A DNA stretch of 19,998 bases from UBA685 sp002299005 (GCA_963966775.1 CAXAAH010000025.1:1-19998); one strand, 5' to 3'; counted from the first letter of the stretch, positions 6,054 to 14,238 are shown. Numbers and translations: made by a program. Notes: generated by a model not told the origin, from the sequence alone.

Positions 6054-6683
6054 TTACGGCAAGGCAATCAGAACTTCATTACGACGAAGCATTGGCGGCG
6101 TCCACGGCCCATTATATACGGCGAAATGCGCTGGCCCATCATGTGCGAGCCCTGCCTCACGCAACGCATCTCGCAACTTTGCCTCATGGGCGGCGAAATT
6201 AGCCACACCTTTTGCCGCTCTAACCTCACCCGAAAACCTGATAGCCGCAAAGCGTGTCATGATTTGTTTATCAAGGCGCACATAGGGGCTTTGCGGTCGC
6301 GGCAATGTATTGGCTTGATAGCGGGGCGGCATAAAAAACCGCACTTCCCACACATCCATGCCCCCGCCCTCTAGCGCGTCACCTTCAATCAGGTGAGTTG
6401 TCACAGGGCTGGTCATGCCAATTTTTTCCTGTCCCGCATTTGCCCCAAAAATATAATTGGCAAGCGGCCGGAAAGCCGCAGATGACGCATCACGCCATGT
6501 ATCGCCCTGCACACGCACAGAGGCGATTAACACCTCATCATAGCGGCGAATCTCTGCATTCACCGCCTTCAGGGCTTGCGGTGACGCCTCCCTTTTATAA
6601 GATGGCTCATCAGATGCCATAACCATGCCTCCGGCCAAAAAATAAAAGGCGGCAATAAGGAAAAGAACTCTTTTTATCATCAT
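6054..6683 (-). CDS. Exported SOUL-family heme-binding protein
   Basis: The protein has about 209 residues and an N-terminal signal peptide (MMIKRVLFLIAAFYFLAGGMVMASD), so it is exported to the periplasm or anchored. The SOUL/HBP motifs follow: RYDEVLIASVRVQG, FRPLANYIFGAN, the hallmark KIGMTSPVTT segment, VRFFMPPRY and the C-terminal YNGPWTPPMLRRNEV. Family members bind heme or tetrapyrroles. I chose the ATG at 6683 (with a second ATG at 6680) because the longer frame from 6776 would cover the divergent promoter region and bury the signal peptide; neither ATG has a strong Shine-Dalgarno. It is divergent from a truncated hemoglobin gene. Confidence 0.86.
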   Translation of the reverse strand: MMIKRVLFLIAAFYFLAGGMVMASDEPSYKREASPQALKAVNAEIRRYDEVLIASVRVQGDTWRDASSAAFRPLANYIFGANAGQEKIGMTSPVTTHLIEGDALEGGGMDVWEVRFFMPPRYQANTLPRPQSPYVRLDKQIMTRFAAIRFSGEVRAAKGVANFAAHEAKLRDALREAGLAHDGPAHFAVYNGPWTPPMLRRNEVLIALP

Positions 6684-6784
6684 AGAAATATTTACGCCAA
6701 AACAGGCTAAATGGTTTCCTATAAGGGGTGATTTATCTGTGTCACAGCGCTTGCCTTCTTGGCTAAAAACTGTCAATTTTAACT

Positions 6785-7147
6785 ATGATTTCGAACCTAT
6801 ATAGTCATTATGGTAGCCGGCTGACGACTGGCACGTCTGAGCATCTCTATGATGCGCTGTTGCAAGATGAGGCGCTGGCGCCGTTTTTTGCGAATGTAGA
6901 TATGGATAATTTGCGTGAACATATGGCCGACTTTATCGGTTCTGTGACAGGCGGCCCGAAAATCTATGAGGGACGGCCGATGGATAAGGCGCATGAAGGC
7001 TTTGCTATCACGCCCTATCATTTCCAAAGAGTGGCCCTTCACCTTCATAAAGCGCTGATAACGGCCGGCATTAGCGCGGCGCACGCAGAGGCTATTTTGG
7101 CTGAAATCGCGCAATTACGCGGCGCCATTGTCAATCAAAGCGACTAA
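6785..7147 (+). CDS. Group I truncated hemoglobin (TrHbN-like)
   Basis: This 120-residue globin has a 2-on-2 fold. Y22 (LYDALLQD) is at the B10 position, the GG-containing segment TGGPKIYEGRPM is at residues 55-66, and the proximal F8 histidine is H70 in DKAHEGFAITPYHF. These fit group I truncated hemoglobins, which bind O2 and NO and often detoxify nitric oxide. No recognisable Shine-Dalgarno precedes the ATG at 6785, so the message may be leaderless or weakly translated. It shares a 101 bp spacer with the divergent SOUL heme-binding gene and meets the TSUP permease gene tail to tail with no gap. Confidence 0.88.
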   Translation: MISNLYSHYGSRLTTGTSEHLYDALLQDEALAPFFANVDMDNLREHMADFIGSVTGGPKIYEGRPMDKAHEGFAITPYHFQRVALHLHKALITAGISAAHAEAILAEIAQLRGAIVNQSD

Positions 7148-7885
7148 TCAGGCGATAATGCGGTAAAACATTATCACGCCTGATATAAGGCACATGGTGA
7201 TAAGTAAGCGTTGGAATTGGGCTGATGATAAACGCTTAAACACCCATAGCCCTATCTTTGCCGCAACAAGCGCGACGGCCACCGCAATAGCGCTCAAATA
7301 AAGTGTCTCAGCTGTATAAGCGCCTTTTATCGCCAGCAATATACCGGCGAGTGTCAATAAGGTTAGATTATAACATTGCAAAATCGTGCGCGTATCTTGC
7401 TTCTCACGGTCACGCGCCGCATACCACATGGTCGGCAAAGCGCCTGACAATGCCGCGAGCCCGCCAAGAAAGCCGCCTATAAAGCCAACAAGCGCGTCAA
7501 TGACAACAAACCGCCCTTTTAAGCGTGGCAACTCAGCGCGCGTGCTGAAATAGCCGCCATAGACAAGCAATAAGGCCGCGACAAGTATCCGCAAATGATC
7601 TGCCGACAAATAGACAAGCGCCCAAATACCCATAGGCACCCCCAAAAGACCGGGGATTGTGAGGCGGATAATAGCCTTTTTATTGGGTAGAATATGCTGA
7701 TAAACCGTGAACATACCAAGGATGCCCGCAAAAATAGACAAGGCCACAATCACCGCCACAGCCTGCAAAGGTGGCATGACAGCAAGAAAAAACCCAAGCG
7801 CGAACAAGGCTGAACCAAAGCCTGCCAAGCCATTCACAAAGCCCGCAGCCAAGGCCCCTATCACCAATAATAGATATAATTCCAA
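7148..7885 (-). CDS. TSUP/TauE-SafE family inner-membrane permease
   Basis: This 245-residue, very hydrophobic protein has about eight membrane segments in two similar halves. The family signature GFVNGLAGFGSALFALGF lies at residues 15-32, and a second glycine-rich repeat (VGFIGGFLGGLAALSGALP) lies in the second half. TSUP permeases export or import sulfite, sulfonates and related organic anions; the substrate is not decided here. The start at 7885 is a TTG with only weak purine-rich sequence before it; a GTG seven codons in is an alternative. The last base of the preceding convergent globin gene directly abuts its stop. Confidence 0.86.
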   Translation of the reverse strand: MELYLLLVIGALAAGFVNGLAGFGSALFALGFFLAVMPPLQAVAVIVALSIFAGILGMFTVYQHILPNKKAIIRLTIPGLLGVPMGIWALVYLSADHLRILVAALLLVYGGYFSTRAELPRLKGRFVVIDALVGFIGGFLGGLAALSGALPTMWYAARDREKQDTRTILQCYNLTLLTLAGILLAIKGAYTAETLYLSAIAVAVALVAAKIGLWVFKRLSSAQFQRLLITMCLISGVIMFYRIIA

Positions 7886-8026
7886 GATATGACGCCCGCA
7901 TTACCTGCCAAAGGTTAAATATAGGGCAATCATCACTGAGTGCTTTGGAATTGGCTAGCGTTATTTTGTCAATCGACTATGATTAGAGGGCAAGTGATGC
8001 CCTCCCCTCATGAAAAGGCTCTATCA

Positions 8027-8464
8027 ATGGACATTTATGTTGATGCAGATGCGTGTCCGGTAAAGGATGAAATCATCACCATCGCCTTGCGTCACAAAAA
8101 GACCGTCTACATGGTGTGCAATGGCGGCATTCGCCCCTATGGCCATGAGCTTATTCAGCTGGTGATTGTCCCGTCCGGCGCAGATGAGGCGGATAAATGG
8201 ATTGCTGAGGCGATTACCGCCGGTGATGTGCTTATCACCAATGATATACCTCTTGCGGCGAAAGCGGTTGAAAAACAGGCCATTACTTTGCGCCCTGATG
8301 GCTCACTTATTCATGAGAAAAATATAGGCAATATACTCGCCACCAGAGATTTAATGGCAGATGTGCGTGCCGCAGACCCGTTTCACCAATCAAAATCAAA
8401 GCCTTTTTCAAGCAATGATAAGGGCCGCTTTAAACAACAGCTTGACCAATTCTTGCGCCAATAA
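8027..8464 (+). CDS. YaiI/YqxD family protein (DUF188, UPF0178)
   Basis: The protein has 145 residues. The N-terminal YVDADACPVKDEI (D6, D8, C10, P11) is the DUF188 signature and resembles a PIN-like nuclease active site. Later conserved parts are GADEADKWI, DVLITNDIPLA and the DPFHQSK...SFxxxLD-type C-terminus. Function is not established experimentally as far as I know; a nuclease-like role is inference from the fold. The ATG at 8027 follows AAAAGGCT and gives the usual family start; the frame extending back to 7940 is rejected. It opens a run of four same-strand small genes. Confidence 0.9.
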   Translation: MDIYVDADACPVKDEIITIALRHKKTVYMVCNGGIRPYGHELIQLVIVPSGADEADKWIAEAITAGDVLITNDIPLAAKAVEKQAITLRPDGSLIHEKNIGNILATRDLMADVRAADPFHQSKSKPFSSNDKGRFKQQLDQFLRQ

Positions 8465-8480
8465 AATTGGCCCATAAGAT

Positions 8481-8497
8481 CGACAATAAAATTGTCG
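8481..8497. repeat. Perfect palindrome CGACAAT-AAA-ATTGTCG
   Basis: A 7 bp perfect inverted repeat with a 3-base centre sits 27 bases before the DUF952 start. It could be an operator or a leader hairpin. It has no adjacent T run, so it is not a terminator. Confidence 0.4.
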
Positions 8498-8523
8498 GCA
8501 ACATCACTATAAGGACCCTTATA

Positions 8524-8862
8524 ATGGAACAATTTATCTATAAGATTTGCCCCACCCCTCTTTGGCAAGACGCGGTTGAGGCTGGCAGATTTGAAGGGGC
8601 TGGCATTGATATCCAAGATGGCTATATCCATTTCTCAACCGCCGCGCAAACCGCTGAGACATTGGCTTTGCATTTTGCCGGCCAAGAGGGGCTGACGCTT
8701 GTGCAAGTTGATGTTGCCAGCCTTGATATCAAATGGGAAGCCTCACGCGGCGGCCAGCTTTTCCCGCATCTCTATGAGGCATTACCGCTATCGGCCGTGA
8801 CAGCAAGCTGGCAACTTGCCATTGGGGCAGATGGCGCACATATACTACCTGCACTCGCATAG
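8524..8862 (+). CDS. DUF952 domain-containing protein
   Basis: The 112-residue protein carries the conserved DUF952 pattern: IYKICPTPLWQDA at the start, FEGAGIDIQDGYIHFSTAAQ in the middle, FAGQEGLTLVQVDV, and LFPHLYEALPLSAV near the end. The family is small and uncharacterised, with a fold related to ADP-ribosyltransferase-like proteins by prediction only. AAGGA precedes the ATG at 8524. It is 59 bases after the DUF188 gene and 30 bases before the next gene, so it is probably in the same transcript. Confidence 0.87.
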   Translation: MEQFIYKICPTPLWQDAVEAGRFEGAGIDIQDGYIHFSTAAQTAETLALHFAGQEGLTLVQVDVASLDIKWEASRGGQLFPHLYEALPLSAVTASWQLAIGADGAHILPALA

Positions 8863-8892
8863 AAATTTATAGAAGATAAAAGAAGGCATAAT

Positions 8893-9156
8893 ATGGAAAA
8901 TCCATCACCAGATCAGCTAGACCAGATGATTGAAGCAATCTTTGTGCGTTGTGATAAATTGCGCGAGGATAATGATCTTGATTATCCGGGCAATCTTATC
9001 GGCTTTACCGAACTTGTGCGCCTAACCTTTGCCGGTGATGCGCAAGGCCGCGCGATTTTTGAGACGATGGATGAGGAACTGCTGGATACATTGTTCAAAT
9101 TATATGATGAGCGTCGCATCAAAAAACAGACCCAAGGGGAGGCGTCAGATATATGA
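8893..9156 (+). CDS. Small acidic hypothetical protein
   Basis: I do not recognise this 87-residue protein. It is acidic and predicted mainly helical, with no membrane segment, cysteine pair or signal peptide. The central LDYPGNLIGFTELVRLTFAG is its most distinctive stretch. AGAAGG precedes the ATG. Its TGA overlaps the ATG of the VOC gene as ATGA, which indicates translational coupling and supports it as a real gene. Confidence 0.72.
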   Translation: MENPSPDQLDQMIEAIFVRCDKLREDNDLDYPGNLIGFTELVRLTFAGDAQGRAIFETMDEELLDTLFKLYDERRIKKQTQGEASDI

Positions 9157-9509
9157 GCTATCAGCATGAAATGATTGACTATGTCGAATATCCCGCGCGT
9201 GATATCAAAGCCACAAAGGCCTTTTTTATAAAAGCTTTTGACTGGCAGTTTACCGATTACGGGCCTGACTATACCGCCTTTAATCGTCATGGTGTCGAGG
9301 GTGGTTTTTACAAAAGTGACGCACAATCTGACTCAGATAAGGGCGCGGCTTTGGTCATCTTTTATTCTGAGAGCCTTGAGGCAACGTTAGATAAGGTCAC
9401 TATGGCAGGCGGCGCCATTAAGAAAGATATTTTTGACTTTCCGGGCGGCAGACGCTTTCACTTTACCTGCCCGTCAGATAATGAATTTGCCGTCTGGTCG
9501 GATAAATAA
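9153..9509 (+). CDS. VOC family protein (glyoxalase/bleomycin-resistance-like)
   Basis: The 118-residue, single-domain protein has two beta-alpha-beta-beta-beta halves. It begins IDYVEYPARDIKATKAFFIKAFDWQFTDY, the usual VOC start, and ends GGRRFHFTCPSDNEFAVWSD, with the metal-position Glu in NEFAVW. The full His/Glu metal set of glyoxalase I is not complete in what I can see, so the reaction is unknown. It overlaps the upstream gene by four bases (ATGA). Confidence 0.85.
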   Translation: MSYQHEMIDYVEYPARDIKATKAFFIKAFDWQFTDYGPDYTAFNRHGVEGGFYKSDAQSDSDKGAALVIFYSESLEATLDKVTMAGGAIKKDIFDFPGGRRFHFTCPSDNEFAVWSDK

Positions 9510-9545
9510 ATGAGAGAATAAAACAGCGCCATTGAGGCACAAAGC

Positions 9546-9571
9546 AAAACAGCGCCAATAAGGCGCTGTTT
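9546..9571 (-). terminator. Terminator of tRNA-Val, probably bidirectional
   Basis: AACAGCGCC and GGCGCTGTT form a perfect 9 bp stem around AATAA. On the minus strand, following the tRNA, the stem is followed by TTTTGCTTT. On the plus strand it may also end the four-gene run. The left arm is duplicated: AAAACAGCGCC also occurs at 9520-9530, so an alternative, longer-loop pairing is possible. Confidence 0.7.
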
Positions 9572-9585
9572 GGTAGGTCAGTAGA

Positions 9586-9660
9586 TGGTGGAGCGTACAA
9601 GGATTGAACTTGTGACCCCCTCGATGTCAACGAGGTGCTCTCCCGCTGAGCTAACGCTCC
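9586..9660 (-). tRNA. tRNA-Val (anticodon GAC)
   Basis: A complete cloverleaf is visible on the minus strand. The acceptor stem is GGAGCGT with ACGCTCC, followed by discriminator A and an encoded CCA. The D arm contains TTAGCTCAGCGGGAGAGC. The anticodon stem is CCTCG/CGAGG with loop TTGACAT, giving anticodon GAC (valine, GUC/GUU codons). The T arm contains GTTCAATCC. It has its own promoter and terminator, so it is a single-gene transcript. Confidence 0.96.
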
Positions 9661-9683
9661 TCACAGCCACCTAATGAGGCTTG

Positions 9684-9713
9684 TAAATAGGCGATTGCTG
9701 GGTATATTGTCAA
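9684..9713 (-). promoter_or_regulatory. Housekeeping promoter of tRNA-Val
   Basis: On the minus strand a perfect -35 TTGACA (9713-9708) is followed after 18 bases by TATTTA (9689-9684), placing transcription start near 9677, about 17 bases before the mature tRNA. This is the clearest sigma-70-type promoter in the window. Confidence 0.65.
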
Positions 9714-9747
9714 GCCTTTAATCGGACCTGCAGATAAGATTTGTCGT

Positions 9748-10671
9748 ATGAACCAACCGCCAAATGACATAACCAAGGACATAGTTTCAAAAGAAGAGAT
9801 GACGCATCTGCAAAGCGCGCATCGGGCCCTGCAAGACATCCCACCTTTTGCCCTCATCAGCGGGCAACAAGCAGGGCCTATCATCATCTCTGCCCCGCAT
9901 GGCGGCCTGATATATCCGCATGATCTCTATGATATGACTGAGGATAGCCTGCGCCGTTTTCGCTCTCTTGAGGATATTGGCACCGCCCTCATCGCACAAG
10001 GTCTAAGGGCCCCCACACGCACGATTATCACAGCGTGCGTCGCCAGAGGCATCATAGACCTTAACAGACCGGCCTATGCGCTAGACCCTTTGCTTTGTGA
10101 GGGGGATAAAACACCTCTGCCACATAATGATCCCTACGCGCCTTATGTGATGGCTGGCTATGGGGTGATACCACGCCTATCTGGGCAAAGAGAGCCCTTG
10201 CATCACGGCATGATCTCACAAGATAGCACCGATAGGCTTATCAGCCAGTTTCATAAGCCTTACCATCAAAAACTAGCCACGCTTTTATCATCTGCGCACC
10301 CACAAGGCCTGTTGCTTGATATCCACTCAATGCCAGAGGCGGCGGCAGGTAAGCCGCTACCTGATTTCATTTTTGGCGATGATTTTGGCGCAAGTTTGCC
10401 AGATGAATATCGCGTCATCATCGATGAATTTATGCGCCAAACACCCTATAGCTTTGGCTGGAACCACCCTTATGCAGGCGGTTATATTACGCGCAATTTT
10501 GGCGGGCGGCACAGCCCTCATCACGCGCTTCAGATTGAGATTAATAGACGCCTTTATGCCGGCGCCAAGATGCGTGTAAGCCACGAGGCGATGAGCCGCA
10601 TCCAGCAAATGCTAGATGCGCTTATCAGCCGGATTGAAACAGCACAGATAGATTTGGTCGCCGCGCAATAG
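9748..10671 (+). CDS. N-formylglutamate amidohydrolase family protein
   Basis: The 307-residue protein belongs to the family that hydrolyses N-formyl-L-glutamate to glutamate and formate in histidine breakdown. Seen motifs are ISAPHGGLIYPHDLY (metal-binding His), DLNRPAYALDP, LLLDIHSMPE (metal-binding D-x-H) and NHPYAGGYITRNFGGRH followed by HALQIEINRRLY. Related proteins also act on other N-acyl amino acids. No hut genes are adjacent, so a role in histidine degradation is not supported by context. The start is uncertain: the ATG at 9748 has a weak AGATAAGA upstream, while an in-frame ATG at 9799 follows AGAAGAG. It converges with der with four bases between the stop codons. Confidence 0.87.
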   Translation: MNQPPNDITKDIVSKEEMTHLQSAHRALQDIPPFALISGQQAGPIIISAPHGGLIYPHDLYDMTEDSLRRFRSLEDIGTALIAQGLRAPTRTIITACVARGIIDLNRPAYALDPLLCEGDKTPLPHNDPYAPYVMAGYGVIPRLSGQREPLHHGMISQDSTDRLISQFHKPYHQKLATLLSSAHPQGLLLDIHSMPEAAAGKPLPDFIFGDDFGASLPDEYRVIIDEFMRQTPYSFGWNHPYAGGYITRNFGGRHSPHHALQIEINRRLYAGAKMRVSHEAMSRIQQMLDALISRIETAQIDLVAAQ

Positions 10672-10675
10672 GCGG

Positions 10676-12094
10676 TTATTTTGCGTAAGGGTTTTTACCT
10701 TTACGCATCACCATGCGCACAGGAATACCATCGAGCCCAAAATCTTGACGCAGACCGCCGATGAGATAGCGCAGATAATGTTCTGGCAAATCAGCTGGAC
10801 GGCTCACAAAAAGCGCAAATGTAGGCGGGCGCGATTTGACCTGTGTCATATAGCGAATACGCAAACGACGACCTTGGACCAATGGCGGCGGGTGCGCCTC
10901 TAGCATCGGCTCTAGCCACCTGTTCAGACGACCTGTTGAAATACGCGTATTCCAAACACGTTGAATGGCCAAAATAGCTTTGAATAATTTATCAACACCC
11001 TTGCCATGCATCCCTGAGATAGGAATCACAGGAATACCGCGCAATTGCGCCAAAGACGTCTCAAGCCTGTCATGGATTTGTGTCAGAGCGGCCTGCTTAT
11101 CTTCCACCGCATCCCACATATTCACAGCGATAACCAAGGCACGGCCTTCGTTTGCAACATGGCGGGCAATGGCCATATCTTGCTTATGAGGCGGCTGGCG
11201 TCCATCTAGCATCAAGACACAGACTTGCGCATATTGAATGGCGCGCTCCGCATCATTGACCATCAAGCGTTCGACCGCATCAATGACACGCGCTTGGCGC
11301 CTGATACCAGCGGTATCAACCAGCTTGAAATCTCTTCCCATATAGGAAAATGGCAGGGCAATGGCATCTCTGGTAATGCCGGCCTCTGGGCCTGTTAACA
11401 GCCTGTCTTCGCCTATCAGAGTGTTGACGAGGGTTGATTTACCCATATTCGGGCGCCCGATAATCGCGAGTGATAGTGGCGCTTCATCATCCCCTTCGAC
11501 CCACATTTCAGGCCCGTCTTCCTCATCGAGGATGATTTCTTCAACCTGATCGTCCTCTGCCTCATCTTCATCTTCGCCAAACAACACCGCTGTCAGGCCA
11601 AGCTTATCAGCTTCTTCCAAGATGGCGTCGTGCAAATCGACAAGACCTTCACCATGCGCCGCTGATACAGGCACAGGCGTGCCAAGACCAAGCTCCCATG
11701 CCTCTGCGGCCCCAAGCGAGCCTTGCTTGCCTTCACATTTATTGGCAAGCAAAATCACAGGACGGTTGGCACGGCGCAATTGACGCGCAAAGAAATGATC
11801 ATCCGGCAGTAAACCCGCACGCGCATCAATCACCATCAAGATAATATCAGCCAACTCAATCGCCCGCTCTGATTGCAGGCGCATACGCGCGGCAAGTGTG
11901 CCTTCTTTGGCTTGTTCTAGGCCGGCTGTGTCAACCAGACGAAACGACATGCCAGCAAGTGTGCCATCGCCTTCACGCCTATCACGTGTCACACCAGGCT
12001 GGTTATCAACAATCGCATGTTGTCTGCCAGTTAGACGGTTATATAGGGTCGATTTACCAACATTTGGCCGACCAACAATTGCAATTGAAACCAT
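10676..12094 (-). CDS. der: Ribosome assembly GTPase Der (EngA)
   Basis: The 472-residue protein has the diagnostic two tandem GTPase domains and a C-terminal KH-like domain. In domain 1, G1 is GRPNVGKST (residues 8-16), G3 is DTAG (55-58) and G4 is NKCE (118-121). A strongly acidic linker covers about 173-204. In domain 2, G1 is GRPNMGKST (213-221), G3 is DTAG (260-263), and G4 reads NMWD (325-328) instead of the usual NKWD. Der acts in 50S subunit maturation and is normally essential. It begins five bases after the bamB stop, with no clear Shine-Dalgarno, so translation is probably coupled. It is the last gene of the yfgM-bamB-der operon. Confidence 0.97.
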   Translation of the reverse strand: MVSIAIVGRPNVGKSTLYNRLTGRQHAIVDNQPGVTRDRREGDGTLAGMSFRLVDTAGLEQAKEGTLAARMRLQSERAIELADIILMVIDARAGLLPDDHFFARQLRRANRPVILLANKCEGKQGSLGAAEAWELGLGTPVPVSAAHGEGLVDLHDAILEEADKLGLTAVLFGEDEDEAEDDQVEEIILDEEDGPEMWVEGDDEAPLSLAIIGRPNMGKSTLVNTLIGEDRLLTGPEAGITRDAIALPFSYMGRDFKLVDTAGIRRQARVIDAVERLMVNDAERAIQYAQVCVLMLDGRQPPHKQDMAIARHVANEGRALVIAVNMWDAVEDKQAALTQIHDRLETSLAQLRGIPVIPISGMHGKGVDKLFKAILAIQRVWNTRISTGRLNRWLEPMLEAHPPPLVQGRRLRIRYMTQVKSRPPTFALFVSRPADLPEHYLRYLIGGLRQDFGLDGIPVRMVMRKGKNPYAK

Positions 12095-12099
12095 AATTT

Positions 12100-13437
12100 T
12101 TAACGATACACACTCAGTTTGCCCTTGCTTGAGATCACTACCATCATATTTTGCGCAACCGCAGGGGCAGTGGTCACAGGACCAGGGGTTGAAAATTCAT
12201 TGATTGGCGTTCCATCGGCCGCATCAAAGACATGGACTTTGCCGCCGCGACCAATCACAAACACATTGCCAGAGGCCACAATTGGGCTGACATATCTTGG
12301 CACAGTCTCAGAGGCGATAACGCCCAATGGGAGGGCACCTGGCAGCTCTGCTGACCATCTAGCGGCACCATCTTGGCGGCGCAGGGCATATAGGCGCCCC
12401 TCAATGCTCATCACATAAATCGTATCACCCGCCAGCCAAGGCTGTTCAATCGCGGTCACAGGCTGTTCCCAAATATCAATGCCTGACAGCGCCTGATAGG
12501 CGACCATACGACCTGATTGGGCAATCACAAAAATCAGCTTGCCATCATGCACAGGATGCGCGCGCACATCGCCTAACTCTTGTAAGGGTGTGCGCGGGTT
12601 AAAGCTTGCCAGACTATCTGTCCAAACCAAATCACCTGTGGCCGCATCAAAGACAGACACCTCACCACCAGCGCCCGCAAGGACAACCTCACCTGCCGCA
12701 AAAGCAGGGGCAGGTGCGCCAAATACAACCGTATTAGACGATAGGCCTGAGCGTTCCCATAAAGGGGCGCCTGTCTGGCTATCATAAACAAATAGGCGGC
12801 CGTTAATATCCGTGACCATCACCGCCTCATCAGACAATAATGTCGGCCCACCTTTGAGGCGTTCATTATGCGTGACTGACCATAGCATCTCGCCTGTTTC
12901 TGGTGAGAGCGAGACAAGATCATAAAGGCTTGCATGCGCCATAAGCTGGGTTTCATTTGCCGCCATACCGCCAACAACGCCTGCCCACGGATCATCGCTC
13001 ATCTCTTCGACAAAGACTGACCAGCGCGGCGTGCCATCTGCGCCATTAAAGGCGTGAAGCATACCGTCCGCGCCAAGCGCATAGACCGCATCATGGGCGA
13101 TAATCGGCTGTGCCAATTCAACAGTGGCATCATCTATGCCTGCAACAGAGGCTGTCCAACTAACAGATAGAGGCCATTCCAACGATAGATGACCACCTGC
13201 ATGACCAGCATCCACACCCGCATGACCAAACAGCGCATTTTGGCTCACACCCCCAAGCGCCACACCTTCATCACGCGCCCCTGCCTCAATTTGCACAATT
13301 GGCAATTCAGGCAAAATAGAGGCCCGCTCACCTGGCAAGATAAGCTCAGGGTCACTGCAAGCGGCCAGCGTGCCCAAAAGAGCCATCGGCACAAGGGCAG
13401 AGATGAGAGGTGAGAAAAATTTTCTAGCGTTGGACAT
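12100..13437 (-). CDS. bamB: Outer membrane assembly lipoprotein BamB (PQQ-like beta-propeller)
   Basis: The 445-residue protein has a lipoprotein signal peptide with lipobox LAAC, lipidated Cys at residue 27 and Ser at +2, predicting outer-membrane anchoring. The rest is a series of PQQ-type propeller blades with repeats such as GADGMLHAFNGADGTPRW, DINGRLFVYDSQTGAPLW, VSVFDAATGDLVW and EGRLYALRRQDGAARW, plus a terminal KVHVFDAADGTPI. BamB supports BamA in inserting outer-membrane proteins. The frame extends to 13560, overlapping the upstream gene, but the ATG at 13437 gives the signal peptide. The location between a YfgM-like gene and der matches enterobacterial order and strengthens the call. 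Confidence 0.93.
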   Translation of the reverse strand: MSNARKFFSPLISALVPMALLGTLAACSDPELILPGERASILPELPIVQIEAGARDEGVALGGVSQNALFGHAGVDAGHAGGHLSLEWPLSVSWTASVAGIDDATVELAQPIIAHDAVYALGADGMLHAFNGADGTPRWSVFVEEMSDDPWAGVVGGMAANETQLMAHASLYDLVSLSPETGEMLWSVTHNERLKGGPTLLSDEAVMVTDINGRLFVYDSQTGAPLWERSGLSSNTVVFGAPAPAFAAGEVVLAGAGGEVSVFDAATGDLVWTDSLASFNPRTPLQELGDVRAHPVHDGKLIFVIAQSGRMVAYQALSGIDIWEQPVTAIEQPWLAGDTIYVMSIEGRLYALRRQDGAARWSAELPGALPLGVIASETVPRYVSPIVASGNVFVIGRGGKVHVFDAADGTPINEFSTPGPVTTAPAVAQNMMVVISSKGKLSVYR

Positions 13438-13447
13438 GTTCAGCCAG

Positions 13448-14080
13448 CTATTCCTTGCTATCAAGCACCAATGATAAGGTGGCCGCGCGTTGACGCAAAC
13501 CATTTGGTACATCTTGCAATTGATTAATCTTTTCAAGATAGCCCTTTGCGCCCGCAACATCGCCTTTGCGCAACGACAAATCAGCCATCAACTCAAGCGC
13601 GAGACCTTGCGTTGCACCAGCGCTCTCAGCAATCGGTGCAACCAAAGCCATCAAATCATCTGTTGCACTCTCTGACGGGGCGTTGGTAACCGCTAGCATA
13701 GTGGCGAAATCACGATAAATATCTGCCACCGCACTATCTTGTGCGATTGCCACATAGATATCATAGGCGGCGGCCTTATCATCGATGCTTACAAGCTCAG
13801 CCGCTGTCACAAATTGTGCCAGCATCTCATAACCGCCTGCCAAATCGCCTTCAGCATTTTGCAAAGCGGCGCCAATTTCATCTTCGCCCAGCGCGTCAAA
13901 ATAAGCATTTGCCGCCTTGGTGCGAACTGAATCTTGATAAACCCCATAACCTTGAACAGCCACAACCACAGCGACAACCGCCGCCGCAAACGCTATGATA
14001 ATCTTACCATATTTTGCAAACAGCGCTTTCATGCGCTCCTGTTTCAATTCTTCATTAATTTCATCAATAATATCAGCCAT
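13448..14080 (-). CDS. YfgM-like membrane-anchored tetratricopeptide protein
   Basis: The protein has about 210 residues: a charged N-terminus (MADIIDEINEELKQERMKAL), one membrane helix (about residues 27-47, IIIAFAAAVVAVVVAV) and a periplasmic helical region with TPR character (YEMLAQF, AAYDIYVAIAQDS, LELMADLSLRKGD). This is the architecture of YfgM, an ancillary SecYEG-associated, periplasmic chaperone-linked protein. The ATG at 14080 is chosen because alphaproteobacterial members begin M-x-D-I-x-x-E-x-x-E-E-x. An in-frame ATG at 14140 would add 20 residues without better ribosome-binding sequence. It opens the yfgM-bamB-der operon, and its stop lies 10 bases before the bamB start. Confidence 0.85.
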   Translation of the reverse strand: MADIIDEINEELKQERMKALFAKYGKIIIAFAAAVVAVVVAVQGYGVYQDSVRTKAANAYFDALGEDEIGAALQNAEGDLAGGYEMLAQFVTAAELVSIDDKAAAYDIYVAIAQDSAVADIYRDFATMLAVTNAPSESATDDLMALVAPIAESAGATQGLALELMADLSLRKGDVAGAKGYLEKINQLQDVPNGLRQRAATLSLVLDSKE

Positions 14081-14238
14081 GCTTATACCGCTATCTTTAT
14101 CGCCAACAGAGCGTTGCCCCTTTGAGGACAGACCACTCATAAAAAATTTAATATCACATTAGGGATTGATTTTACCCCCTAGAGGCCACACCATATAGGA
14201 TATCGTATAAAACAGCCAGACTTAAACGCACATCGTCG

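Noticed and set aside
9586..9660. tRNA-Val as an attachment site of an integrated element
   Set aside because: No integrase gene, no second copy of the tRNA 3' end and no foreign composition are seen near it; both sides are ordinary genes.
10683..10706. Hairpin at the N-formylglutamate amidohydrolase/der convergence as a terminator
   Set aside because: GCGTAA and TTACGC pair with internal mismatches, but it lies inside the der coding end and no T run follows on either strand.
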